Origin: Stutzerimonas azotifigens DSM 17556
Lineage (GTDB): Bacteria > Pseudomonadota > Gammaproteobacteria > Pseudomonadales > Pseudomonadaceae
DNA length: 64,000 bases
Reading direction: 5' to 3'
NCBI RefSeq assembly: GCF_000425625.1
Contig: NZ_KE384413.1
Span: 68,205 to 132,204, forward strand
Part shown: positions 33,652-43,219 of the stretch, in pieces
How the letters are laid out: the number at the start of each line of letters is the position of its first letter
Position numbering within the stretch: the first letter of the stretch is position 1
The notes under the pieces: generated by a model
Told to the model about the DNA's origin: nothing
Seen by the model: the letters and a program-made list of their open reading frames with translations, nothing else
Database searches by the model: none
Made by a program: the position numbers and the translations under genes

Positions 33652-33921
33652 TCAGTCGGCGATGACTTCGGCCAGGACGATGCCCGAGGCGGCGTCCAGG
33701 TCGTTGCTCAGCACCGAGCAGTGCTGGCTGGAGTTGACCAGATAGACGTTGAATCCCGGCCGCTCGGCGACGGGCCTGGCGTTGACCGTCACGTCGTCGT
33801 CCATGCAGCAGGTGAAGTGGATGCCGGGATGGTCGCTGCGCAGTCTGGTGAGCAATGCCTCGTCGAGGGAGGCGCCTTCGGCCTGGCGGATGACCGCCTC
33901 GAGCTGGGTCTGGCTGATCAT
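33652..33921 (-). CDS. Small nif-associated protein (possibly DUF6129)
   Basis: An 89-aa protein starting MISQTQLEAVIRQAEGASLD, then LRSDHPGIHFTCCMDDDV and GFNVYLVNSSQHCSVLSND. It sits between nifY and lrvA as in other Pseudomonadaceae nif clusters and I believe it belongs to the family labelled DUF6129, which I cannot confirm. A vicinal Cys pair and a later His-Cys could bind metal. The start overlaps the nifY stop by 4 bases (ATGA). Confidence 0.7.
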   Translation of the reverse strand: MISQTQLEAVIRQAEGASLDEALLTRLRSDHPGIHFTCCMDDDVTVNARPVAERPGFNVYLVNSSQHCSVLSNDLDAASGIVLAEVIAD

Positions 33922-34649
33922 GGGGTTTCCTCTTTCCCGGAAAACGAAGCGCGGCGGGCGGCCGGTTCGCCGCCCATGGCCTTGGCCAGCCAGGGCGGCG
34001 GCGCGGCGGCCAGCACCTGCTGCAGTTCCTCGACGATCTCGCGGGCCGGTATCGGCCGCGAAACCTTGATCGGATGGGTGCCGACGCGAATCACCTTGGC
34101 CGCCGCCGGCCCGCCGATGCTCAGGGTGTAGAGCAACTGGCAGTCGTGCAGCAGTTCGGCGCGGCTGGCATGGCGATCCTCGTGCGGCGCGACCGGCCCC
34201 GGCTCGCGCAGGGCGACCAGGCGGCTGGCGCTCGGCGAGATCTGGTAGACGAGAAAGCGCGCGCAGCTGCCGAAACTGCCATCCAGGCGCTCGCCGCCGT
34301 CCGATGAGCAGGCGATACGGATCGAATCCGGCAACTCGCCTTCGCGATAGGGCTCGACGGCCGGCAGCGGCTCCTCGGGCATCCGAACGCCGCGGCCCTT
34401 GAGCAGGCTGATGGCGCGCTGCAGCTGCCGCTCGCCGGGCGCCATCCCGCCGGTCATGTCCAGCAGGCGGTTGCGCAGGCGATTGGGACGCAGCCGGGCC
34501 AGCCGCGCCTCGGTGATCGGCTCGCCGGTGACGCTGAGCAGGGCCTGGAGCAACTGTGCGGTTTCCACACCGCTCAGTTCACGCGCCGCCAGGGCGATGC
34601 GCAGAGCCAGGTGGGCGGGCAGCGGGGCCCGTCCGTTGCCGGGCACCAT
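33918..34649 (-). CDS. nifY: NifY
   Basis: A 243-aa protein related to NafY: helical N-terminal domain (LPAHLALRIALAARELSG) and C-terminal NifX-like domain with SIRIACSSDGGERLDGSFG, SCARFLVYQI and SIGGPAAAKVIRVGTHPIK. It binds apo-MoFe protein during FeMo-co insertion. The His of the HFGSC motif seen in NafY and NifX is Ser here (DGSFGSC). Downstream of nifT in the nifH operon. Confidence 0.9.
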   Translation of the reverse strand: MVPGNGRAPLPAHLALRIALAARELSGVETAQLLQALLSVTGEPITEARLARLRPNRLRNRLLDMTGGMAPGERQLQRAISLLKGRGVRMPEEPLPAVEPYREGELPDSIRIACSSDGGERLDGSFGSCARFLVYQISPSASRLVALREPGPVAPHEDRHASRAELLHDCQLLYTLSIGGPAAAKVIRVGTHPIKVSRPIPAREIVEELQQVLAAAPPPWLAKAMGGEPAARRASFSGKEETP

Positions 34650-34652
34650 CGC

Positions 34653-34874
34653 TCAGCCCTCGCCGGCCCGTTTGGCGCGCAGGGTGATCGGCAGTTTCGG
34701 CGGCGCCGAGAGGGGTTCGAAGTAGTAGCTGGAGCCGTCGGCCAGGGCGACTTCGCCGCCCCAGCGCGAGGGGCTGTCGTGCTCCAGGCTGACGATGATT
34801 TCCTCCTGGTCCTTCTTGGCGATGTAGAAGGTCAGTTGGCCATTCCTGTTGCGGTTGATCATGACGCTGGGCAT
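34653..34874 (-). CDS. nifT: NifT
   Basis: A 73-aa protein starting MPSVMINRNRNGQLTFYIAK with GGEVALADGSSYYFEPL, typical of NifT/FixU. Start 34874 was chosen by family length. Not essential in tested species; function unknown. Lies between nifK and nifY, with a hairpin in the nifK-nifT gap. Confidence 0.92.
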   Translation of the reverse strand: MPSVMINRNRNGQLTFYIAKKDQEEIIVSLEHDSPSRWGGEVALADGSSYYFEPLSAPPKLPITLRAKRAGEG

Positions 34875-34901
34875 GGGGGTCTTCCTGCAATGGGGCCGGT
34901 C

Positions 34902-34928
34902 GGCCGGCGACCCTGTGGTGCGCCGGCC
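34902..34928. other. Intergenic hairpin, nifK-nifT
   Basis: GGCCGGCG (34902-34909) and CGCCGGCC (34921-34928) form a strong stem with an 11-base loop in the 96-bp nifK-nifT gap. No T-run, so probably an mRNA processing or stability element rather than a terminator. Confidence 0.65.
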
Positions 34929-34970
34929 GGCCAGGATAGGCACGGGGAAGTCGCCCTCCCCGCGCGCGGA

Positions 34971-36542
34971 TCAACGGACCAGGTCGTAGTTGTAGTCGGT
35001 GGTCTGCATGCCGCGGGTCTCGTCGTCGAGGCGCTCGAGCACGGCGTTGACGAGGGTGGTGAGGATCTGCATGGCGCCTTCGTAGCCCAGGGTGGTCTGG
35101 CGATGCAGGTGGTGACGATCGAAGATCGGGAAGCCGAGACGGATCAGCGGCACCTCGAATTCCTTGCCCTTGTACAGCGTGTCGCGCTGGATGAACTTGC
35201 CGTAGCTGTTGCCGATCATGAAGTCCGGCTTGTCGGTGAACACCAGCGAACGCATGTGCCAGAGGTCCTTGCCGATGTACACGGTGCAGTTCTTGCCGTA
35301 GGGCGAAGATTCCAGGATCGCGTCCATGGCCTTCTTCCAGCGCTTGTTGCCGTTGTGGGCGAGGATGTGCACCGGCTCGGCGCCCAGTTCCAGGAGGAAC
35401 TTGGCCATGCCCATGACGAAGTCCGGATCGCCCCAGAGCGCGAAGCGCTTGCCGTGCAGCCAGGTGTGCGAGTCGGTCATCATATCGACCAAGCGGCCGC
35501 GCTCCTTGGCCAGACTCTCGGGGATCGGCTGGCCGCTGATCTCGCTGATCTTCATCAGGAACTCGTCGGTCCAGTCCAGGCCCATGGGAATGCTCAGCTT
35601 GGGCGTCTCGTGCTTCCAGGTGCCTTCGACGAACTTCCTGGTCTTTTCCAGCTGCCAGGGCTGCAGCAGCAGGGTGTTCAGGGCGTTGGGCGCGTCCTTG
35701 ATCTCGTCCTGGGTGGTGCCGCCCGAGTACATGCGGAACTGGCCGTCGGCCGGGGTATCGAGCACTTCCTCCGGATCGGAGAGCAGGCTGTAGCCGACGT
35801 CCATTTCCTTGAGCATGCGCTTGATCACGCGGAAGTTGCCCAGGTAGGTCTCGAAGCCGGGGACGACGTTGATCTTGTGGTTGCTGCCGACCACCTTGTC
35901 GTCCATGTGGTTGAGGGTGAAGTAGCGGGCGATGCCCTCGAACATGTTGTCCCAGCCGGTGACGTGGCTGCCGACGAAGCTCGGGGTGTGGGCATAGGGG
36001 ACCGGGTAGTCCTCGGGGATGAAGCCCTCCTTCTTCGAGTTGTTGATGAAGGCGTTGAGGTCGTCGCCGATGACCTCGGCCATGCAGGTGGTGGACACGG
36101 CGATCATGTCCGGCTTGTAGGTGGCCTTGCAGTTGGCCAGGCCGTCCTTCATGTTCTGCTGGCCGCCGAACACCGCGGCGTCCTCGGTCATGGAGTCGGA
36201 CACGCAGGACACCGGCTCCTTGAAGTGGCGGTTGAAGTAGGTGCGGAAGTAGGCCACGCACCCCTGCGAGCCGTGCACGTAGGGCATGGTCTTCTCGAAG
36301 CCCAGGGCGCAGAGCACCGAGCCCAGCGGCTGGCAGGCCTTGGCCGGGTTGACGGTCAGCGCCTCGCGCTGGAAGTTGAGTTCCTGGTATTCCCGGGTGG
36401 TGGTCCACTGGAAGACTTCGTCGATCTTGTCCTGCGGATGCTTCTCTTCGAAGGCGTCGCGCTTGCGCGCGAGCATGTCCTTGTACTCTTCGTCGCGGAA
36501 CAGCGGGTAGCTGGGTTTGATGTTGTCGACTTGCTGGCTCAT
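34971..36542 (-). CDS. nifK: Nitrogenase MoFe protein beta chain
   Basis: A 523-aa subunit, colinear with Azotobacter NifK. P-cluster cysteines C70 (NPAKACQPLG), C95 (GSQGCVAYF) and C153 (STTCMAEVIG) are present. Start 36542 (MSQQVDNIKPSYPLF) is the canonical N-terminus; an in-frame ATG 24 bases upstream is in the nifD-nifK gap and is not favoured. C-terminus TTDYNYDLVR is the usual interface tail. With NifD forms the site of N2 reduction. Confidence 0.98.
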   Translation of the reverse strand: MSQQVDNIKPSYPLFRDEEYKDMLARKRDAFEEKHPQDKIDEVFQWTTTREYQELNFQREALTVNPAKACQPLGSVLCALGFEKTMPYVHGSQGCVAYFRTYFNRHFKEPVSCVSDSMTEDAAVFGGQQNMKDGLANCKATYKPDMIAVSTTCMAEVIGDDLNAFINNSKKEGFIPEDYPVPYAHTPSFVGSHVTGWDNMFEGIARYFTLNHMDDKVVGSNHKINVVPGFETYLGNFRVIKRMLKEMDVGYSLLSDPEEVLDTPADGQFRMYSGGTTQDEIKDAPNALNTLLLQPWQLEKTRKFVEGTWKHETPKLSIPMGLDWTDEFLMKISEISGQPIPESLAKERGRLVDMMTDSHTWLHGKRFALWGDPDFVMGMAKFLLELGAEPVHILAHNGNKRWKKAMDAILESSPYGKNCTVYIGKDLWHMRSLVFTDKPDFMIGNSYGKFIQRDTLYKGKEFEVPLIRLGFPIFDRHHLHRQTTLGYEGAMQILTTLVNAVLERLDDETRGMQTTDYNYDLVR

Positions 36543-36591
36543 GACGCTCTCCTTCGCCTCACTCATCTGTGAACGGCGATCACGGAAGCCG

Positions 36592-36610
36592 GCCGCGGCG
36601 CAGCCGCGGC
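36592..36610. other. Intergenic hairpin, nifD-nifK
   Basis: Perfect 8-bp stem GCCGCGGC-GCA-GCCGCGGC in the 92-bp gap between nifD and nifK, with no T-run. Confidence 0.65.
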
Positions 36611-36634
36611 GGGGCTGGGGTTACGATTGCGGGG

Positions 36635-38116
36635 TCAGGCGCTGGCGGCGACCTTCTCGGCCGACTCCTCGGCCTTCTGCCAGGGCGCCTGCAGCTTCTT
36701 CCAGCACGGGTTGTTCAGGGTCATGTCCATGTCACGGGCGAAGATGGCGAAGCCGTCGAAGCCGTGGTACGGGCCGGAATAATCCCAGGAGTGCATCTGC
36801 CGGAAGGGAATGCCCATCTTCTGGAAGATGTACTTTTCCTTGATCCCGGAGCCGATCAGGTCAGGCTTGATGCGCTTGACGAACTCCTCGAACTCGTAGC
36901 CGGTGACGTCGTCGTAGAGCAGCGTGGCGTTGCCCATTTCCTTGAGGGTGCGGTCGTAGTCGTCGTTGTGGCCGAACTCGTAGCCGGTGCCGACCACTTC
37001 CATGCCCAGGTCCTCGTAGGCGCCGATCACGTGGCGCGGGCGCAGGCCGCCGACGTAGAGCATCACGCGCTTGCCCTCCAGGCGCGGGCGGTACTTGGCG
37101 ATCACCGCTTCCCACTCCGGCTGGTAGCGGGCGATGACTTCCTCGCACTTGGCCTTGATGCTGTCGTCGAAGTGCTCGGCGATGGCCCGCAGCGACTCGG
37201 CGGTTTTGGTCGGACCGAAGAAGTTGTACTCCATCCACGGGATGCCGTACTTCTCTTCCATGTGCCGCGAGATGTAGTTCATCGAGCGGTAGCAGTGCAC
37301 CAGGTTGAGCTTGACCTTGGGCGTCAGCTCCATCTCGGAGAGGGTGCCGTCGCCGGACCACTGGGCGACCACGCGCAGGCCCATTTCCTCGAGCAGGATG
37401 CGCGAGGACCAGGCATCGCCGCCGATGTTGTAGTCGCCGATGATGGAGACGTCGTAGGGCGTGGTCTGGAAGCTGGTGTCGTCGTCGCGCTTGTCCAGCA
37501 CCCAGTCGCGGATGGCGTCGTTGGCGATGTGGTGGCCGAGGGACTGCGACACCCCGCGGAAACCTTCGCAACGTACCGGCACCACGGTGGTCTCGTGCTC
37601 GGCGGCCTTCTTCTTGGCGACCGCCTCGATGTCATCGCCGATCAGCCCGATGGGGCACTCGGACTGCACGGAGATGCCCTTGTTCAGCGGGAACAGCGTC
37701 TCGACCTCGTCGATCAGCTTGGCCAGCTTCTTGTCGCCGCCGAAGACGATGTCCTTCTCCTGGAAATCCGAGGTGAAGTTCATGGTGACGAAGGCGTTCA
37801 CCCCGGTGGTGCCGATGTAGTAGTTGCGCCGCCCGGCACGCGAATACTGGCCACACCCCACCGGCCCGTGGGAAATGTGGATCATGTCCTTGATCGGCCC
37901 CCAGACCACACCCTTCGAGCCCGCATACGCGCAGCCGCGGATGGTCATCAGCCCCGGCTGGGACTTCTTGTTGGAGGTGATGCACTTCTTCGACTGCTCG
38001 AGCGTCGGGTCGTTGGGCGACAAGTGCTTGGCGCGGTCCTTGCGGGCTTTCTCGGGATAGACTTCCAGGACTTCCTGGATGAGGGATTCCACCTCTTCGC
38101 GGGACATACCGGTCAT
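36635..38116 (-). CDS. nifD: Nitrogenase MoFe protein alpha chain
   Basis: A 493-aa subunit. P-cluster ligands C62 (TIRGCAYAG), C88 (GPVGCGQYS) and C154 ([10 protein letters not shown]), FeMo-co ligands C275 (NLVHCYRSM) and H442 ([16 protein letters not shown]), and the homocitrate neighbourhood are intact, so a catalytic molybdenum enzyme is expected. The N-terminus [20 protein letters not shown] is identical to Azotobacter. 92 bases before nifK. Confidence 0.98.
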   Translation of the reverse strand: MTGMSREEVESLIQEVLEVYPEKARKDRAKHLSPNDPTLEQSKKCITSNKKSQPGLMTIRGCAYAGSKGVVWGPIKDMIHISHGPVGCGQYSRAGRRNYYIGTTGVNAFVTMNFTSDFQEKDIVFGGDKKLAKLIDEVETLFPLNKGISVQSECPIGLIGDDIEAVAKKKAAEHETTVVPVRCEGFRGVSQSLGHHIANDAIRDWVLDKRDDDTSFQTTPYDVSIIGDYNIGGDAWSSRILLEEMGLRVVAQWSGDGTLSEMELTPKVKLNLVHCYRSMNYISRHMEEKYGIPWMEYNFFGPTKTAESLRAIAEHFDDSIKAKCEEVIARYQPEWEAVIAKYRPRLEGKRVMLYVGGLRPRHVIGAYEDLGMEVVGTGYEFGHNDDYDRTLKEMGNATLLYDDVTGYEFEEFVKRIKPDLIGSGIKEKYIFQKMGIPFRQMHSWDYSGPYHGFDGFAIFARDMDMTLNNPCWKKLQAPWQKAEESAEKVAASA

Positions 38117-38158
38117 GATTGACCTCCTCTTGCGTTCATGTGCGGGTCACGGGCGCAC

Positions 38159-38181
38159 CGCACCGTGCCGGGCACGGTGCG
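38159..38181. other. Intergenic hairpin 1, nifH-nifD
   Basis: CGCACCGTGCC and GGCACGGTGCG form an 11-bp perfect inverted repeat around one base in the 111-bp nifH-nifD gap; no T-run follows. Confidence 0.75.
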
Positions 38182-38188
38182 ACACCCC

Positions 38189-38210
38189 GGCAGGGCCCAT
38201 CCGCCCTGCC
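38189..38210. other. Intergenic hairpin 2, nifH-nifD
   Basis: GGCAGGGC-CCATCC-GCCCTGCC, an 8-bp perfect stem, 8 bases from hairpin 1. The pair probably protects the nifH 3' end or partly stops transcription, raising NifH over NifDK. Confidence 0.75.
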
Positions 38211-38227
38211 CCGTTCTGCTGAAGCGA

Positions 38228-39214
<987 letters not shown>

Positions 39215-39297
39215 CTATCCCATTGTTTTTGCTTGCTTTATTTGCTCAGGACGGGCAACTAACGGCAGTCCGATAGGTAACAATCGACAGTCGCCGC

Positions 39298-39313
39298 TGT
39301 TGCAATGGCTACA
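39298..39313. promoter_or_regulatory. NifA upstream activator site 1 (nifH / SIR2-like)
   Basis: TGTTGCAATGGCTACA, exact TGT-N10-ACA, 100 bases from the nifH -24 box and about 155 bases from the divergent sigma-54 promoter at 39468. Confidence 0.85.
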
Positions 39314-39358
39314 AAAAACGAAGCCGCTGGAGATGACTTTTCTTCCCCTGCCGGCAAC

Positions 39359-39374
39359 TGTTGCGAACCCGACA
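39359..39374. promoter_or_regulatory. NifA upstream activator site 2 (nifH / SIR2-like)
   Basis: TGTTGCGAACCCGACA, exact TGT-N10-ACA, 94 bases from the divergent promoter at 39468 and 160 bases from the nifH promoter. Confidence 0.82.
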
Positions 39375-39467
39375 ATTGTCGCCTTCACCACTTCCCTTAT
39401 CGGTTGAACGGCAACTATCGCGGCACTCGCCGCCCCACATATCAAGGGGTTGCGCGCGTCCGGCGGC

Positions 39468-39483
39468 TGGCTCGGTTATTGCG
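39468..39483 (+). promoter_or_regulatory. Sigma-54 promoter of the SIR2-like operon
   Basis: TGGCTCGGTTATTGCG: TGGC-CG at -24 and TTGC at -12 with 10-base GG-GC spacing, 44 bases upstream of the SIR2-like start. Together with the two NifA sites this puts the operon in the nif regulon. Confidence 0.8.
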
Positions 39484-39527
39484 ATCGGCTATCGGCAACC
39501 ACAACCGGCCGTAGCAGGAGACTCGCC

Positions 39528-40379
39528 GTGAACGATCCGTTGAGGGAGATCGTCGCCCGCCTTAGCGCCCATGAACTGGTGCCCTACCTGGGGCCCGGCG
39601 TGTTGCGCGGCGTGGTCGACCGCCAGACCGGCCAGCCGATGCCGGCCGACAGTGAAAGCCTGATCCTCGCCATGACCGGCGGGCAGCCGATGGCGCCGCG
39701 GCTGATGTACGAGTTCCCGCGCGCGGCCATGCACCTGGAGAACAAGAAGGGCCGCAGCTTCATCGAGCGCTTCCTGACCCAGACCTACGGCGGCGACAAC
39801 TGGACACCCGCGCCACTGCACCGCTGGCTGGCCGGGCTGAACCTGCCCTACGTCATCGACTGCAACCGCGACACCCAGCTGCAGCGCTGCTATGCCGACC
39901 GTCCGCATATTCTGGTGGTCGGCGCCGCGCGCATCGCCGCCAGCCCCTACCGCTTCGATATCTACCGTTTCGACGCAGGCCGCTATCAGCGCATCGACCA
40001 GAGCGAGGTCGATCCCGCGCTGCCGGTGCTGTTCAAGCCGCTGGGCACGCCGCTGCCGACGCCCTCCTACGTCGCCAGCGACGCCGACTTCGTCGACTAC
40101 ATCACCGAACTGATGGGCGGCTTCGCCATTCCCGGCTGGCTCAAGCAGCGGCGCAAGGATTGCCGCTACCTGTTCCTCGGCATGCAGTTCAACCGCGACA
40201 CCGAACGCATGGTGATGAGCGACCTGATCCACGATGCCGCCACGCCCGCCGGCTGGGCGCTGCTCCCCTCGCCCACGGCGAAGGACCGCAAGGTCTGCCT
40301 GCGCAAGCAGCTCGAGCTGATCGAGGCCGACTGGCACGACCTGCTCGGCCTGGCCGAAGGCGCGCCGCAGGTGGCCTGA
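39528..40379 (+). CDS. SIR2-like domain protein divergent from nifH
   Basis: A 283-aa protein with GTG start behind AGGAG (7-base spacing). It resembles SIR2_2-type proteins: a diverged NAD loop VPYLGPGVLRG near residue 20, LHRWLAGLNLPYVIDCNRD near residue 105 (the N-x-D position), and FLGMQFNRDTERMV near 215, the usual end of such domains. No signal peptide or membrane segment. SIR2-like domains bind or hydrolyse NAD, and some act in phage defence. Here co-regulation with nifH by NifA suggests a nitrogenase role; the family call and role are inference. An open frame back to 39450 overlaps the promoter. Confidence 0.65.
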   Translation: MNDPLREIVARLSAHELVPYLGPGVLRGVVDRQTGQPMPADSESLILAMTGGQPMAPRLMYEFPRAAMHLENKKGRSFIERFLTQTYGGDNWTPAPLHRWLAGLNLPYVIDCNRDTQLQRCYADRPHILVVGAARIAASPYRFDIYRFDAGRYQRIDQSEVDPALPVLFKPLGTPLPTPSYVASDADFVDYITELMGGFAIPGWLKQRRKDCRYLFLGMQFNRDTERMVMSDLIHDAATPAGWALLPSPTAKDRKVCLRKQLELIEADWHDLLGLAEGAPQVA

Positions 40380-40401
40380 CCCGTTTTCCCCACGAGAGAG
40401 C

Positions 40402-40971
40402 ATGACCATGCTGTTGAAAACCTACGAAACGCAAAACCTGCTGTGCAACGTCAGCGTCAATGGCGCGACCACGAAGCCGGACACCTACGCCTTCCGCGGC
40501 GACCTGGTGCTCGAGGAAGGCGAGATCGACGATGCCTCCGGCCGCCGCCTGCCGCCGACCGCCGTGGTCAAGCAGGCGGTGATGTTGGAACAGCAGGGGA
40601 AGCTGTCGATGATGGCCGGTGCCCTGATCGAACTGGCCCACCTGCCGCTGTTCGTCGAACGCTACCGCGGCGACCTGGCCGACGGCGCGCCGGTGATTTT
40701 CTACGTCGAGAACCTCGGCAGGTCGCTGTATACCGAGCTCGACGGCGTCACCCTGCTGCTGCAGGCGCATGAGGAAGGCGCGGTGTGGAACACCCTGGCC
40801 GATGACCTGCGGCTGGACAAGGAAGACTTCAAGGGCCAGAGCGCCGAGGACAAGGTGCTCACCGTCTACGCCGCGCTGCGCGACTACCGGCCGAAGCTGG
40901 AAACGTTAGGCTACGAGGCCGCCCTCGGCTGCACCGTCGCCCAGCGCCGCGAGGCGCGCGGGCCTGTCTGA
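40402..40971 (+). CDS. Unknown protein paired with the SIR2-like gene
   Basis: A 189-aa cytoplasmic protein starting MTMLLKTYETQNLLCNVSVN (a second Met two codons later is an equally good start). The N-terminal third is beta-rich with AFRGDLVLEEGEIDD; the middle is helical (AVVKQAVMLEQQGKLSMMAG) and the C-terminal half resembles a compact alpha/beta domain. No family recognised. 22 bases downstream of the SIR2-like gene and so in the same NifA-driven operon; probably a functional partner. Confidence 0.7.
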   Translation: MTMLLKTYETQNLLCNVSVNGATTKPDTYAFRGDLVLEEGEIDDASGRRLPPTAVVKQAVMLEQQGKLSMMAGALIELAHLPLFVERYRGDLADGAPVIFYVENLGRSLYTELDGVTLLLQAHEEGAVWNTLADDLRLDKEDFKGQSAEDKVLTVYAALRDYRPKLETLGYEAALGCTVAQRREARGPV

Positions 40972-41015
40972 AGCCGTGCGAGCGCACTCTCCCGGCAGCG
41001 TAGGCTGGGTTGAGC

Positions 41016-41157
41016 CCCGTAGGTTGGGTTGAGCGCAGCGAAGCCCAACCGGCGGAGCATCATGTGACACATGCGCGGTGCCGGTTCTCCGCACATGATG
41101 CCGGCCGCCGTGACTCGTTGGGCTTCACCGCTCCGCGGTTCAACCCAACCTACGGGG
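41016..41157. repeat. Inverted-repeat element, MITE-like
   Basis: CCCCGTAGGTTGGGTTGAGC near 41016 faces GTTCAACCCAACCTACGGGG at 41138-41157; inside, GAAGCCCAAC faces GTTGGGCTTC and CATCATGTG (41058) faces CACATGATG (41092). The nested arms make a long imperfect hairpin of about 140 bases. It fills most of the gap after the 189-aa gene. Confidence 0.75.
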
Positions 41158-41200
41158 TCCTGTCGCGGGCCTTTTCCATCCCCTACCTTGGCGATAAGCC

Positions 41201-41229
41201 ACTCCCCTGTGCTCCGAGGGGAGTTTTTG
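41201..41229 (+). terminator. Rho-independent terminator of the SIR2-like operon
   Basis: ACTCCCC (41201-41207) and GGGGAGT (41218-41224) followed by TTTTG on the plus strand. Confidence 0.75.
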
Positions 41230-41246
41230 TTTCCGGCCCGGCTCCG

Positions 41247-42815
41247 TTAGCCGGCCGCCCGCTGGGCGAACTGATCGACCAGCTGCCGTAACCGGGCGGC
41301 CTGGCCCGCAACCGCGGAAGCGCAGCGATGGCTGTGCTCGCTGCTGTCGGCATTGCACTGGCAGGCCTGGCGAATGCTCTCGACGCTCTGCCGGACCTCC
41401 TCGCTGGCTTGCTCCTGGACCCGGGTGGCTTCGGCGATGTCGCGGCTCAGCTCGTGCAGGCGGCTCAGACGCACCTGTGCCGCCTGCAGATCCTCGGCGA
41501 CCCGCTGCACCTGGCCCATGCCGTCGTCGGCACGCGACCGGCAATGCTCCATCGCTGCCGCCGCCACGCCGGCACGGGCCTGCAATGCCTCGATGACCGT
41601 CTTGATTTCCCGCGTCGAGCCCTGGGTGCGCCGCGCCAGGTTGCGCACCTCACCCGCCACCACCGCGAAGCCGCGCCCGGCGTCGCCGGCCCGCGCCGCC
41701 TCGATGGCGGCATTGAGCGCCAGCAGGTTGGTCTGCTCGGCGACCATCTCGATCATCTCCACGGTCTGGTCGATAGCCCGGGACTGCTCGCACAGCCGCT
41801 CGAGTACCACCGCCGCCTCGCTGACCTCGGCGGCCAGTGTTTCCACCAGCGCCTTCGCCTGCCCGGCCCGGGCCAGCCCGGAATCGGTCTCCTGTGCCGC
41901 CTGGCTCATCGAGACGGCGCTCTGCCGGGTGCTGCCGGCCACCTCGTGGATGCTCGAAACCACCTGCCCGACGGCCACCGCGACGCGCTCGGTTTCCCGG
42001 TGCTGCTGCTCGGTGATCTGCCGTCCGCCGCTGACCGATGCTTCCAGGTTCTCCAGCAGCGGTTCCATCTGGCGCACCGCGTCGGCGACCCTGCCGAGCA
42101 CCGCCCCCAGTTCAGCCTCCTGACTGGAGAGCGCGAAGGCGATGTCGCCGACTTCGTCGGTTCGCCCGCTGTACAGGTAGCTGCCCAGCGGGTTGCACGC
42201 CACCCGCCGGGCCTGCCCGGCAAGCCCGCGCAACGGCGCGAGCAGCCAGTGCAGGCAGGCCGCCTGCAGCACGCCAAGCGCGAGCAGCGTCGCCGCCGTG
42301 GCCGGCCCCAGCGCGAAGAAGGCGAAGACGCCGGCGAGCGCCGCCAGGCACAGGGCGACCAGGCCGCCACTCCGGTGCACTGCCAGAGCGCGCCCGGGCA
42401 ACCGCCGTCCATCACGCAGGCGCGCATAGCATGCCTCGGCGGCGCAGATCTGCTCGGCCGTGGCGGCGGTCCTCACCGACTGGTACTCCACTACCCGCCC
42501 CTTGCGCAGGATCGGCGTGACATAGGCGTTCACCCAGTAGTGATCGCCGTTCTTGCAGCGGTTCTTCACCAACCCCATCCAGGAGCGCCCTGAGCGCAGC
42601 GCCGCCCACATATCGGCGAAGGCCTGGCGCGGCATGTCCGGGTGACGGATCAGGTTGTGCGGCCGGCCGAGCAGTTCTTCCTCCTGGTAGCCGCTGATCG
42701 CCACGAAATCCGGATTGACGTAGGTGATGATGCCTTCGAGGTTGGTAGTCGACAGCAGGTTGACGCGCGGCGGCAGCTGGACGCTCCGCCCGGTGACGGG
42801 CCGATCGGATCTCAT
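41247..42815 (-). CDS. Aer-type aerotaxis/energy-taxis chemoreceptor
   Basis: A 522-aa methyl-accepting chemotaxis protein. N-terminal PAS domain with Aer signatures [20 protein letters not shown] and [16 protein letters not shown], expected to bind FAD and sense redox state; two adjoining transmembrane segments near residues 145-190; HAMP-like stretch; and a C-terminal signalling hairpin with [19 protein letters not shown]. Start 42815 is preceded by AAGGAG; a Met 7 codons upstream lacks one. Placed between two NifA-controlled units; no sigma-54 promoter seen, so regulation is unclear. Confidence 0.9.
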   Translation of the reverse strand: MRSDRPVTGRSVQLPPRVNLLSTTNLEGIITYVNPDFVAISGYQEEELLGRPHNLIRHPDMPRQAFADMWAALRSGRSWMGLVKNRCKNGDHYWVNAYVTPILRKGRVVEYQSVRTAATAEQICAAEACYARLRDGRRLPGRALAVHRSGGLVALCLAALAGVFAFFALGPATAATLLALGVLQAACLHWLLAPLRGLAGQARRVACNPLGSYLYSGRTDEVGDIAFALSSQEAELGAVLGRVADAVRQMEPLLENLEASVSGGRQITEQQHRETERVAVAVGQVVSSIHEVAGSTRQSAVSMSQAAQETDSGLARAGQAKALVETLAAEVSEAAVVLERLCEQSRAIDQTVEMIEMVAEQTNLLALNAAIEAARAGDAGRGFAVVAGEVRNLARRTQGSTREIKTVIEALQARAGVAAAAMEHCRSRADDGMGQVQRVAEDLQAAQVRLSRLHELSRDIAEATRVQEQASEEVRQSVESIRQACQCNADSSEHSHRCASAVAGQAARLRQLVDQFAQRAAG

Positions 42816-42845
42816 GGCTTTACTCCTTCGCGACATAGAGTCGAG

Positions 42846-43197
42846 CGCAGCCCTCCGGCCTGCATCGCCGCGGGGGCGCGCCTCCCACAGGGTTAGGCAT
42901 GCACCGGCTGCTTTGTGGGAGGCCCGACCTCGGGGCGATGCTTTTCAGCCTTCAGGCTCCAGCTCAGCCCTCCGGCCTGCATCGCCGCGGGGGCGCACCT
43001 CCCACAGGGTTAGGCGTGCACCGGCTGCTTTTTGTGGGAGGCCCGACCTCGGGGCGATGCTTTTCAGCCTTCAGGCTCCAGCTCAGCCCTCCGGCCTGCA
43101 TCGCCGCGGGGGCGCACCTCCCACAGGGTTAGGCGTGCACCGGCTGCTTTTTGTGGGAGGCCCGACCTCGGGGCGATGCTTTTCAAGCTTCCGGCCT
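42846..43197. repeat. Tandem array of three ~118-bp REPIN units
   Basis: Three near-identical units (starting near 42848, 42965 and 43084), each CCTCCGGCCTGCATCGCCGC ... CCTCCCACAGG ... TTGTGGGAGGCCCGACCTCG ... TTTTCAGCC, that is one REPIN plus spacer. Fills the 404-bp gap behind the chemoreceptor gene. Long open frames across it are artefacts of the repeat. Confidence 0.9.
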
Positions 43198-43219
43198 TTT
43201 TCAGTCCGCCAATCCGCCA

